From positions 1 through 18,042 of the forward strand of contig DGSL01000016.1 of NCBI GenBank assembly GCA_002393965.1: a stretch of DNA of 18,042 bases. The letters are read 5' to 3'. The position numbers and the translations under genes were made by a program. Shown piece after piece: positions 7,896 through 14,832 of this stretch; the stretch's first letter is position 1, and every line of letters begins with the position of its first letter. The DNA is from Bacteroidales bacterium UBA4363 (GTDB lineage: Bacteria; Bacteroidota; Bacteroidia; Bacteroidales; Paludibacteraceae). The notes beneath the pieces are model-generated. The model searched no databases. It was not told the DNA's origin and worked only from the letters and a program-made list of their open reading frames with translations.

Positions 7896-9185
7896 ATGAC
7901 CATCCAGCAGCTTTATCGTATCTATGAATCCCATCCCGAAGTGACTACCGATAGTCGTAAGACTCCTCCTGGGAGCATTTTTTTTGCTTTGAAAGGCGAG
8001 AACTCCGACGGTAATACCTACGCCGCCAAGGCTCTCGAAGGTGGATGCGCCTTCGCCGTGGTCGATGATCCGGCTGTCGTTGCCGACGATCGATATATCC
8101 TCGTGGACAATGTGCTCTCTGCCATGCAGCAACTGGCTTCCTATCATCGTATCGCATGGGGACGCCCCGTCATCGGAGTTACCGGGACCAACGGAAAGAC
8201 CACGACCAAGGAATTGCTCAGTGCCGTCCTCTCTCGCCGGTTCAACCTTTGGCATACGCAGGGCAATTTCAATAATCACATCGGAGTTCCGCTCACGTTG
8301 CTCTCCATACGCCCCGAACACGAGTTGGCAATAGTTGAGATGGGAGCCAATCATCCGGGCGAAATAAAGACGCTGGTCAACATCGTCTCCCCCAATGCCG
8401 GGCTCATCACGAATGTAGGCAAGGCACACCTTCAGGGGTTTGGTAGCTTTGAGGGGGTCGTCCGGACCAAATGCGAACTCTATGACTTCCTGCGCTCGAC
8501 AGGCGGACAGGTCTTTGTCAACCTCGACAATCCTATTCTCTCTCAGAAGAGCGAGGGAATCACGACCGTCGGCTATGGACTTGAACACAGGGAAGGACTT
8601 GTCTATGGCGAGGTGACGGGCAATTCTCCCTTCCTCTCTTTGAGGTTCTATATGCAGGATGGCTCTTCGTGGGACGTGCAGACCAATCTTATCGGAGCCT
8701 ACAATGCTGAGAATGTCATGGCTTCTGTCTGTGTCGGTGTGTTCTTCGGCGTGCCGGCTGCCGATATTCGCGATGCTCTCCAGGCGTATGTCCCGACCAA
8801 CAATCGCAGCCAATTCACGCAGACCGGGAACAACCGTCTTATCATCGATGCCTACAATGCCAATCCTACGTCCATGACGGCTTCCATTCGGAATTTTGCC
8901 GAGGTCTCCATGGAGAAGAAGACGCTCATCCTCGGTGAGATGCGCGAATTGGGTGATGATAGCAATGTGGAGCATCAGAATATCATCAATCTCTGCCTTG
9001 AGAAGGGGTTGACCGATGTCTATCTTGTTGGCGGTTGTTTCGAGTCTGTATCGACGGATTTCCCTCGTTTCAAGGATGTGGACGAACTCATACGCTACGT
9101 TCGTCAGCATCCGTTTTCCGATCGCTCTATTCTGATCAAGGGATCCAATGGTAACCATCTTGACCGTATTGTCCAGTGGCTGTAG
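7896..9185 (+). CDS. murF: UDP-N-acetylmuramoyl-tripeptide--D-alanyl-D-alanine ligase
   Basis: A 429-residue cytoplasmic ATP-dependent ligase that adds D-Ala-D-Ala to UDP-MurNAc-tripeptide, the last soluble step of peptidoglycan precursor synthesis. Seen: N-terminal substrate domain with TTDSR (17-21) and IFFALKGENSDGN (28-40); P-loop GVTGTNGKTTTKE (94-106); NFNNHIGVPLTLL (124-136); EMGANHPGEI (148-157); NVGKAHLQGFGSFEGV (173-188); C-terminal DAYNANPTSM (318-327) and LGEMRELGD (346-354). The ATG giving MTIQQLYRIY is preferred over a TTG 27 bases upstream because it matches the family N-terminus. In Bacteroidota murF often lies outside the division/cell-wall cluster, as here. The stop lies inside the next gene, suggesting coupled translation. 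Confidence 0.96.
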   Translation: MTIQQLYRIYESHPEVTTDSRKTPPGSIFFALKGENSDGNTYAAKALEGGCAFAVVDDPAVVADDRYILVDNVLSAMQQLASYHRIAWGRPVIGVTGTNGKTTTKELLSAVLSRRFNLWHTQGNFNNHIGVPLTLLSIRPEHELAIVEMGANHPGEIKTLVNIVSPNAGLITNVGKAHLQGFGSFEGVVRTKCELYDFLRSTGGQVFVNLDNPILSQKSEGITTVGYGLEHREGLVYGEVTGNSPFLSLRFYMQDGSSWDVQTNLIGAYNAENVMASVCVGVFFGVPAADIRDALQAYVPTNNRSQFTQTGNNRLIIDAYNANPTSMTASIRNFAEVSMEKKTLILGEMRELGDDSNVEHQNIINLCLEKGLTDVYLVGGCFESVSTDFPRFKDVDELIRYVRQHPFSDRSILIKGSNGNHLDRIVQWL

Positions 9186-10198
9186 GCTTCTCTGCTCATC
9201 CGGACCGTTTCGCCGTTCGCGTTGTCGTTGCGTTTCGCGACGAGGAACCTAATCTGCATGGCCTTCTCATGGCATTGAGCCGTCAGACCTGTTCGGATTT
9301 CGAACTCGTACTCGTGGATGACCATTCTTCCGACAACGGGTGGACTCTGGCGCGGCAGTTTGCCTCCTCTTTCCGGCATTTCATCCTGCTTCGTTCTGCT
9401 GGGGTAGGGAAGAAGGCTGCCTTGCTGACGGGCATTTCGTTTGTCTCTCCCTATTCGCAGTCTTTCTCCGATACGTTGATTATGACTACCGACGCTGATT
9501 GTCTTATGTCCGGTGGATGGGTCGAGGCGGTGAGTCGTTCTTTCCGTTCTTTCGATACTCGTCTTTTGCTCGGACCGGTTCGTCTCCGCGGCTCTTCTTT
9601 TCTGTCTTTGGAGTGGATGAGTCTGCAGGCGGTTACCCGTCTGACGGCTTGGCTTCGTGTACCGGTCTTGTGCAATGGGGCCAACATGGCGTTCTTCCGT
9701 TCCGATTTTATGTGTCTGCAGGGTTCCTCGGATATTCCGGGTGCCCGCTGTGCCTCTGGCGATGATGTGTTTCTCCTTCAGGGTTTTCGCCGTCGGGGGC
9801 TGTCGGTCGCTTATCTCGATTCGCCACAGGGGGTGGTCGATACCCTTGCGCCTTGCGGCCTTGCCTCTTTCTTCCGTCAGAGATTCCGCTGGGTCAGGAA
9901 GGTACGCGACTTTCACGACCCCATTTCTCTTCTCATGGCTTTTTTTGTCTTCTGTCTCTGTTTGTTGATGGTGGTGCTGCCTCTTTTTTCCCTGCGTTGT
10001 TATGTGTGGACCATTCTTCTGCTTTTGCTCGTCGAACTGCCTTTGTTTTTCTCCCAGGCACGGCGATTTAACCAGTGGGGCAGTCTTCTATGGTTGCCCG
10101 TATGGCAGGTGCTCTATCCGTTCTATGTGTTGATTTCTCTGGTGGGCGGTTGGGCGTCTGCTCCGTTGTGGAAGGGGCGCGTTCTTCGGAATGGATGA
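9176..10198 (+). CDS. Membrane-associated family 2 glycosyltransferase
   Basis: A 340-residue GT-A fold inverting glycosyltransferase. Seen: N-terminal sugar-nucleotide fold with AFRDEEPNL (19-27), VDDHSSD (47-53) and the metal-binding DAD at 106-108 in TTDADCLMSGG; CNGANMAF (166-173); GDDVFLLQGFRRRG (195-208) carrying the probable catalytic Asp; a QRFRW (235-239) match to the QxxRW motif; then three hydrophobic helices (about 250-275, 278-295, 305-325). The QxxRW motif plus trailing membrane helices is typical of processive or lipid-linked GT2 enzymes. The start is a GTG overlapping murF by 10 bases; the next ATG falls after the first conserved blocks, so GTG is favoured. The acceptor is unknown; cotranscription with murF suggests an envelope role but does not prove it. 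Confidence 0.88.
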   Translation: MAVGFSAHPDRFAVRVVVAFRDEEPNLHGLLMALSRQTCSDFELVLVDDHSSDNGWTLARQFASSFRHFILLRSAGVGKKAALLTGISFVSPYSQSFSDTLIMTTDADCLMSGGWVEAVSRSFRSFDTRLLLGPVRLRGSSFLSLEWMSLQAVTRLTAWLRVPVLCNGANMAFFRSDFMCLQGSSDIPGARCASGDDVFLLQGFRRRGLSVAYLDSPQGVVDTLAPCGLASFFRQRFRWVRKVRDFHDPISLLMAFFVFCLCLLMVVLPLFSLRCYVWTILLLLLVELPLFFSQARRFNQWGSLLWLPVWQVLYPFYVLISLVGGWASAPLWKGRVLRNG

Positions 10199-10220
10199 TA
10201 TGTCCCTGTCTTTCCGATGG

Positions 10221-10664
10221 TTACCGGAATACGGTGATGGTCGTTCCGGTAGTCCGGACCTCATATTTTTTCAGGCCCTCCTTCGCGCTGCCCGATATGG
10301 GGGCACCGCTTCCGTACGAGACGTTGTAGCGTGATCCGCATCCTTCACAGGTGGCATAGATGCCTGTTTCGTCTATGTACGCACGGATGGTTCTGCTTTT
10401 CTCCACCGGACAGGACATGTCGAACGCACAAATCTCGTCCGATAGGGTGTGATAGATCAGGATGCCGCCATATCCCAGTCGGTCCGACACTTTGCTTCCG
10501 GCTATGATTTCTACGTACCCTCCTGTGGTACGCAGTGCCTGCGCCTCCGACAGCAGGTTCCGTTCCACATAGACAGGTGCATCCGGGATCGACGATTCAT
10601 CGTTACATCCTGTCAGCAGTGCCGTTAGCAGTAGGAACAGTCCGATTCGTCCTTCTCCGAACAT
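10221..10664 (-). CDS. Lipoprotein with Rieske-like domain and cysteine-only ligand motif
   Basis: A 147-residue predicted lipoprotein: short basic start, hydrophobic stretch and lipobox LLTGC with the lipidated Cys20. The mature part has the outline of a Rieske fold: GYGGILIYHTLSDEICAFDMSCP (in two pieces, 64-86) followed by IYATCEGCGSRYNVSYGSG (102-120) and GLKKYEV near the end. In true Rieske proteins the ligands are CxH and CxxH; here the first site is CP with Val where His is expected, plus Cys79 six residues before Cys85, and the second site is Cys106-x2-Cys109. So both histidines are absent and four cysteines are present. It begins 5 bases after the second pectate lyase stop, so it is the last gene of that operon. 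Electron transfer cannot be assumed; zinc or iron binding by four cysteines, or a purely structural role, are alternatives. Confidence 0.8.
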   Translation of the reverse strand: MFGEGRIGLFLLLTALLTGCNDESSIPDAPVYVERNLLSEAQALRTTGGYVEIIAGSKVSDRLGYGGILIYHTLSDEICAFDMSCPVEKSRTIRAYIDETGIYATCEGCGSRYNVSYGSGAPISGSAKEGLKKYEVRTTGTTITVFR

Positions 10665-10669
10665 CTTGC

Positions 10670-12574
10670 TTAGTCAATGGAGAAATTGCCGGAGGTGACT
10701 TCCGAAAGTGTTCCGTCCAATAGTCTGTACGTGTAGTCGCCGGACGGAAGACCCGTCGTCGAGAAGATTAGGATGACTTTTCCAGAACTCAACGTACCGG
10801 TGAAGGCCGTTCTTACCAGCGACCCGCCGTCATAGATGTTCAGCGTATAGGTGCCGTTCGACGGTAGGTCCGCAGTGATTTTCTGCTGGCTTGCGCAGAC
10901 GCTGTAGTCCACCGGCTCTCCGTTGTAGTCCTCTACGTTGTACACCGTTTCGTCTTTCGACAGTACACCCAGATAGGCGATGGCCTCTCCGCTTCCGCCT
11001 CTTGTCGTGACGGAATAGTTGATGGTCTTCGATAGGGTTCCGCTGATCGTCAGCGTCTTCGTTCCGGTGTTTTTGGTGTATAGACCGACGGGCACTCCCG
11101 TCACCACCACGTCTGTCGCACCGCCTCCCCATGTGAATACGATAGGGTCAACGGTGCTTACGTTGGTCTGCGTCAGGGCGCCGCCGCTGTGCGTCAGCGT
11201 AGGCGGAGTTGCCTCACACGATATCGTGTACGCATCCGCTCCCGCATAGGACTGCACCAGTTCGCGGACGTCTTTGTTTTCTCTCGGCACGTAGTCGGCT
11301 GGGTAGTACCCGCTGTACGTGGATGGGTTCCACGCCCCTTCCGGGTTATATTCGTCGAACTTGATCGACCGTCCTCCTGGATTCAGGCGGTCCGGCTTGA
11401 TCAGATAGCGAGTCTTTCCACCGCTTTCGTACGAATAGTCCAGAGGGACGTACTGGAAGTCGGTGTAGTTCCCGTATGCCGTTCTGCACCAGATCTTGTC
11501 TGGCAATCCCATGTCATAGTATCCGTTGCCCCTTTGTCTCACCGCTGTACAGCCGCCGTTCGAGCTGTTCTTGATGTCCGGCGACTGTAGGTCGCCGTAT
11601 TTCTCCTCGAATTCGGCGGTCGGACGCGAGGCGACGATGGGCCATAGTGCGTCGAAGAAGAAGCACGAGTCCACGTTCACGTTCGCCTGCTTGGCGGCCA
11701 TGATGCCGTAGCCGATGGCGTTGATCAGACGGTCCGAGAGGTACTCATCGTCATATCCGCACGTCAGTTCTTTCGCCATGGTGTATTCCGTTTGTGTCAG
11801 GTTATACGTCCGTCCGAATCCCGTGTTCTCATACAGGCAGTTCAGCACGTGCGTCTCGCCGCCTCGGATGCGGGGCGTACGCTCCCATGTGTTGTAGTAG
11901 TAGTTACAGTAGTGGGTGATGTGTCTTGCCGTCAGTCCGTCGCTGTCTCCGCTGCCGTGCAGCATCGACTTCCACGTGTTCATGTATTTGTTCCACGACA
12001 GGGTGATGTTCGTCGTGCTGTTGCCCGTGATGTCCATTGCTCCGTCCGGATGCTCGCGGTCGGTCGATGTCTGGTTCCATCCGATGGTGCAGTGGTCAAT
12101 CCATATGTTGGTGGCGGCTCCCGTGATGTCCAGTCCGTCAGTACTGTACCCGATGACGGATACGTTGCGCACCAGGATGTTGTTGGAACTTCCCTTTACC
12201 GAACATCCGCTCGAAAAGACCACTCCGCTCTCGCCGATCAGCGAGAAGTTGCTGATGCCGTCGATTGTGAAACTCGTGTACGAGCCCGGTTTAACCAATA
12301 CGATGGTGTTGTTCTTGATATTGCTCTTCAGGTCGTTCTGGTTATCTACCTCCACCACCGTATAGGTCGTTCCGTTTTGGGTGACGGAGCTCTTCCACGT
12401 GCCGTCGTTGTTGCATTCCGGGATTCCGTAATGTCCCGTCAGACCGGCAAAGCCGACTGGACGGTTCTCCAATGCAGGACGAACGGCTGCTAAGGCAACG
12501 TTGCATCCCAGCACGAAAGACAGGACAACGAGCAGAAGGTGCTTTCTCTCTTTGGCAGAAACGGGTCTTTTCAT
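10670..12574 (-). CDS. Secreted pectate lyase, family PL1 (paralogue A)
   Basis: A 634-residue secreted polysaccharide lyase cleaving polygalacturonate by beta-elimination with calcium. Signal peptide at about 1-29 (LLLVVLSFVLGCNVALA-A); the VLGC inside it is a weak lipobox, so surface lipidation is possible. The PL1 right-handed beta-helix spans about 30-450: NIWIDHCTIGW (156-166), DGAMDITGNSTTNITLSWN (177-195, calcium-binding Asp region), and RTPRIRGGETHVLNCLYEN (232-250) carrying the RxPxxR catalytic arginine. Next come an Ig-like domain (about 457-545, with FTWGGGATDVVVTG) and a C-terminal beta domain (about 556-634, with GLPSGDYTYRLLDG). It follows paralogue B by 47 bases with a purine-rich leader and is 5 bases ahead of the lipoprotein gene, so all three are one operon. 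Confidence 0.93.
   Translation of the reverse strand: MKRPVSAKERKHLLLVVLSFVLGCNVALAAVRPALENRPVGFAGLTGHYGIPECNNDGTWKSSVTQNGTTYTVVEVDNQNDLKSNIKNNTIVLVKPGSYTSFTIDGISNFSLIGESGVVFSSGCSVKGSSNNILVRNVSVIGYSTDGLDITGAATNIWIDHCTIGWNQTSTDREHPDGAMDITGNSTTNITLSWNKYMNTWKSMLHGSGDSDGLTARHITHYCNYYYNTWERTPRIRGGETHVLNCLYENTGFGRTYNLTQTEYTMAKELTCGYDDEYLSDRLINAIGYGIMAAKQANVNVDSCFFFDALWPIVASRPTAEFEEKYGDLQSPDIKNSSNGGCTAVRQRGNGYYDMGLPDKIWCRTAYGNYTDFQYVPLDYSYESGGKTRYLIKPDRLNPGGRSIKFDEYNPEGAWNPSTYSGYYPADYVPRENKDVRELVQSYAGADAYTISCEATPPTLTHSGGALTQTNVSTVDPIVFTWGGGATDVVVTGVPVGLYTKNTGTKTLTISGTLSKTINYSVTTRGGSGEAIAYLGVLSKDETVYNVEDYNGEPVDYSVCASQQKITADLPSNGTYTLNIYDGGSLVRTAFTGTLSSGKVILIFSTTGLPSGDYTYRLLDGTLSEVTSGNFSID
11824..11919. 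repeat. Paralogous repeat copy 1 (in pectate lyase A)
   Basis: DNA nearly identical to 13803-13898. Exact blocks: 25 bases at 11832-11856 (matching 13811-13835) and 31 bases at 11889-11919 (matching 13868-13898). They encode the THYCNYYYNT and GG-THVLNCLYENTG parts of the PL1 active-site face. Silent positions are also conserved in these blocks, more than elsewhere in the pair. Confidence 0.8.
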
Positions 12575-12621
12575 AGATTAGGTTTTGTTTTTTTCTTTCT
12601 TCTTGTTATTCCGTTGCGCGC

Positions 12622-14574
12622 TTACTGCACGTTCAGGCTGCCTGTCGCAACGGCTTCTGCTGTTCCTTCTTTGTATAGTTTCCAAGTGTAGTTGCCCGAC
12701 GTCAGTGCGTCCAGTGAGAAACAGAAGCACACGGTTCCGCCGTTCAGCGTTCCTACGAATGGCGTGCGTACTTCCTGTTCCGTGGTGTCATATAGACGCA
12801 GGGTGTAGTTGCCCGAGCTCAGTCCCGTTGCGGTGACGCAGGCCAGGTTCGGACATTCCGAGTTCGACGAGCCGTCCCCACCGCTTGCGGCGTCGGTCGA
12901 ACTGACGGGAATCAGACTCCCGTTCTTCGACAGGGTTCCCGTGATGATGACCGTCTCGCCGGCCTTGCCTCCCAGTGTCATCACCGAGAAGTTCGCATCG
13001 TCGGTTTGTAGCGTGCCGCTGATGGTCACGGTCTTGGCGCCCGCATTGATGGTGAAGTTGCTCTCCGGCAAACCCGTTACCTTGACCGACGACGCTCCGC
13101 CGCCCCATGTCAGCACAATCGGACTGATCGACGTAATCGAACTCTGGTCCAGACTGCCCGACGTCAGTGTCAGCGTCGGTGCCAGGGCTTGACATTCGTT
13201 CATGTCATACAGGTCGGCTCCCGCACACGTCGAGACAATCTGACGCACTTCGTTCGCGTCGTATTTCTCATAGCCATCAGGGTAGTAGCCGCTGATAGCC
13301 TCCGGAACGAAGGCGTGGGACGGGTCGTGCTCGTCGAACTTGATCGACCTTCCACCTGGATTCAGCATCTCCGGGTTGATGAAGTAGGAGAGTGGGACGT
13401 GGATCGTGTCGCAGACGGCATTCGGACACGACGCCGTCTCTTTCTTTACGGCCACCTGCGTCGGCAACCCCAGGTCGTAGTATTCGTTACCCGTCTGGCG
13501 GCAATATTTTACGCCTGCGTTGGCGGTTCGGCTCGTCACGCATCCGTTACAGATGTCCGGCGACTGCAACTCGCCGTATTTGGCTGTGAAATCCTCACAC
13601 GGTGTCGAACATACGATAGGCCAGCGCACGTCGTAGAAGAAATTGTTCTCCACCACCACGTCCGAGTTGTTCGTCGCCATGATGCCGTATCCGTCCGTGA
13701 CCACGTGACGCGTCTTCAGGTACTCCCCGTCGTCTTGGTATAGCATCTTGTACGCGTGGTCGTATTCGTCGTTTGTCATGTTCGCCGTCCGGCCGAATCC
13801 TGTGTTCTCGTACAGGCAGTTCAGCACGTGCGTCTGACCGCCACGGATGCGCGGTGTTCGCTGGTGCGTGTTGTAGTAGTAGTTACAGTAGTGGGTGACG
13901 TGACGCTTCGTTGCTCCGTTGTCTTTGTCGTCCTTGCCGTGCAGCATGGTCTTCCAGTGGTTGCGGAAGATACACCACGAGATGGTAAGGTACAGGTTCG
14001 AGTTGCTGTAGATGTCCATCGCCCCGTCAGGATTCTCTTTGTCCGACGACGTGACGTCCCAGCCGATCGTACAGTGGTCGATCCAGATGTGTCCGCTCGC
14101 CGTGATCGGCATTCCGTCGTATTCGAAGTCGGTGATGGTGATGTTTCTTACCAATACGTTGTTGCATGTTCCCTGTACGACGATCTTCTTGACCGTTACG
14201 CCACCCATTCCGATGATGGTGATGTTGCTCCTCCCGTTGATGTAGAGGTCGTTGGTCGAGTTCGTACTTCTGTTTCCTGTGCCCAGGGTCGTTCCCGCAG
14301 GTATCAGGATGATCGTGTTCGCTGTCCCCATCGCCGTATTGATTTCCGCTATTGTCGAACACGTCACGATGCGCCAGCCCGCAGGGGCCTCCAGCTCTCC
14401 GCTCGTCGGATTGCACACTGGGATGCCGTAGCTCGCCCCGTCTGTGGCTGCGAACCCTATCGGGGCAGTCATCAGGGCTGGACGTACAATCCCTACGGTG
14501 GTCTCCGCATGGCTCATGACTATCGTGCAGCATACCGAAACAACGATGAATAAATAGCGAATACAACTTTGCAT
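12622..14574 (-). CDS. Secreted pectate lyase, family PL1 (paralogue B)
   Basis: A 650-residue paralogue of the downstream lyase. Signal peptide at about 1-23 (hydrophobic LFIVVSVCCTIVM, cleavage after SHA). PL1 core about 28-460: HIWIDHCTIGWDVTSSD (162-178), DGAMDIYSNSNLYLTISW (183-200), and RTPRIRGGQTHVLNCLYEN (239-257) with the RxPxxR catalytic arginine. It has extra cysteines (for example 54, 72, 137, 339-345, 383, 388) that could form disulfides after export. An Ig-like domain follows (about 465-550, VLTWGGGASSVKVTG), then a Ser/Gly-rich linker (about 551-580) and a C-terminal domain (about 581-650, SGNYTLRLYD and LTSGNYTWKLYKEG). First gene of the lyase operon. No transporter or regulator of a pectin utilisation locus is adjacent, so the operon appears to act on its own or with genes elsewhere. 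Confidence 0.93.
   Translation of the reverse strand: MQSCIRYLFIVVSVCCTIVMSHAETTVGIVRPALMTAPIGFAATDGASYGIPVCNPTSGELEAPAGWRIVTCSTIAEINTAMGTANTIILIPAGTTLGTGNRSTNSTNDLYINGRSNITIIGMGGVTVKKIVVQGTCNNVLVRNITITDFEYDGMPITASGHIWIDHCTIGWDVTSSDKENPDGAMDIYSNSNLYLTISWCIFRNHWKTMLHGKDDKDNGATKRHVTHYCNYYYNTHQRTPRIRGGQTHVLNCLYENTGFGRTANMTNDEYDHAYKMLYQDDGEYLKTRHVVTDGYGIMATNNSDVVVENNFFYDVRWPIVCSTPCEDFTAKYGELQSPDICNGCVTSRTANAGVKYCRQTGNEYYDLGLPTQVAVKKETASCPNAVCDTIHVPLSYFINPEMLNPGGRSIKFDEHDPSHAFVPEAISGYYPDGYEKYDANEVRQIVSTCAGADLYDMNECQALAPTLTLTSGSLDQSSITSISPIVLTWGGGASSVKVTGLPESNFTINAGAKTVTISGTLQTDDANFSVMTLGGKAGETVIITGTLSKNGSLIPVSSTDAASGGDGSSNSECPNLACVTATGLSSGNYTLRLYDTTEQEVRTPFVGTLNGGTVCFCFSLDALTSGNYTWKLYKEGTAEAVATGSLNVQ
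13803..13898. repeat. Paralogous repeat copy 2 (in pectate lyase B)
   Basis: Counterpart of 11824-11919 in direct orientation, about 1.98 kb apart. See that entry for the exact blocks. Such direct repeats could support deletion or gene conversion between the two lyase genes. Confidence 0.8.
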
Positions 14575-14600
14575 GTTTACACTCTGATGGATATTCGTAG

Positions 14601-14627
14601 CGAAGTTATGGATTTGGAACGAAACAA
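14601..14627 (-). promoter_or_regulatory. Putative promoter of the pectate lyase operon
   Basis: Minus strand: TTG (14627-14625), 16-base spacer, TAACTTCG (14608-14601), one mismatch from TAnnTTTG. It lies 26 bases before the paralogue B start. The spacing and the mismatch make it weaker than the tig and murF promoters, as expected for a gene that needs activation. Confidence 0.4.
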
Positions 14628-14764
14628 CGAAGAGAAACGGCCCTTTTTTTAGTCCGCAATGGTTATTTTGTTTTTCCTTGCGCTTTTGCGTTTGCCCTAC
14701 GCCTCCTTTCCCATCGTGGACTTTGCGCTGCTTTCCTTCCGTGTCATGCCTCTACATGAGTAAA
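14628..14764. other. Non-coding spacer between lyase operon and secDF terminator
   Basis: I see no convincing gene, RNA or operator here. It contains runs such as CTTTTTTTT near 14645 and several CGCTTTTGCG-like words. A short open frame on the minus strand overlaps the terminator and has no recognisable product. Confidence 0.5.
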
Positions 14765-14810
14765 AAAAACTGGGCAGGTACGTATTCTCCGACGCACCTG
14801 CCCAGTTTTT
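14765..14810 (-). terminator. Intrinsic terminator of secDF
   Basis: Perfect 15-bp inverted repeat, arms 14765-14779 and 14796-14810, with GC-rich core CTGGGCAGGT/ACCTGCCCAG. On the minus strand the stem is followed by a run of eight T, three of them beyond the stem. The 16-base loop can add four more pairs (GCGT with ACGT). It starts 22 bases after the secDF stop codon. The flanking A and T runs make it potentially bidirectional. Confidence 0.92.
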
Positions 14811-14832
14811 AGTTCTTGATTTTAGTGGAATC

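Noticed and set aside
7779..9158. Long minus-strand open frame continuing upstream of aroA, opposite murF
   Set aside because: It is a shadow of murF: composition is Arg/His/Gly/Asp-rich without domain signatures, while murF shows all ligase motifs on the other strand.
10199..10220. Bidirectional terminator between the convergent GT2 and lipoprotein genes
   Set aside because: Only 22 bases separate the stop codons and no inverted repeat with a T-run is visible there.
13756..14553. Plus-strand open frame of 265 codons opposite pectate lyase B
   Set aside because: Val/Arg/Asp-rich shadow of the lyase gene with no recognisable motif.
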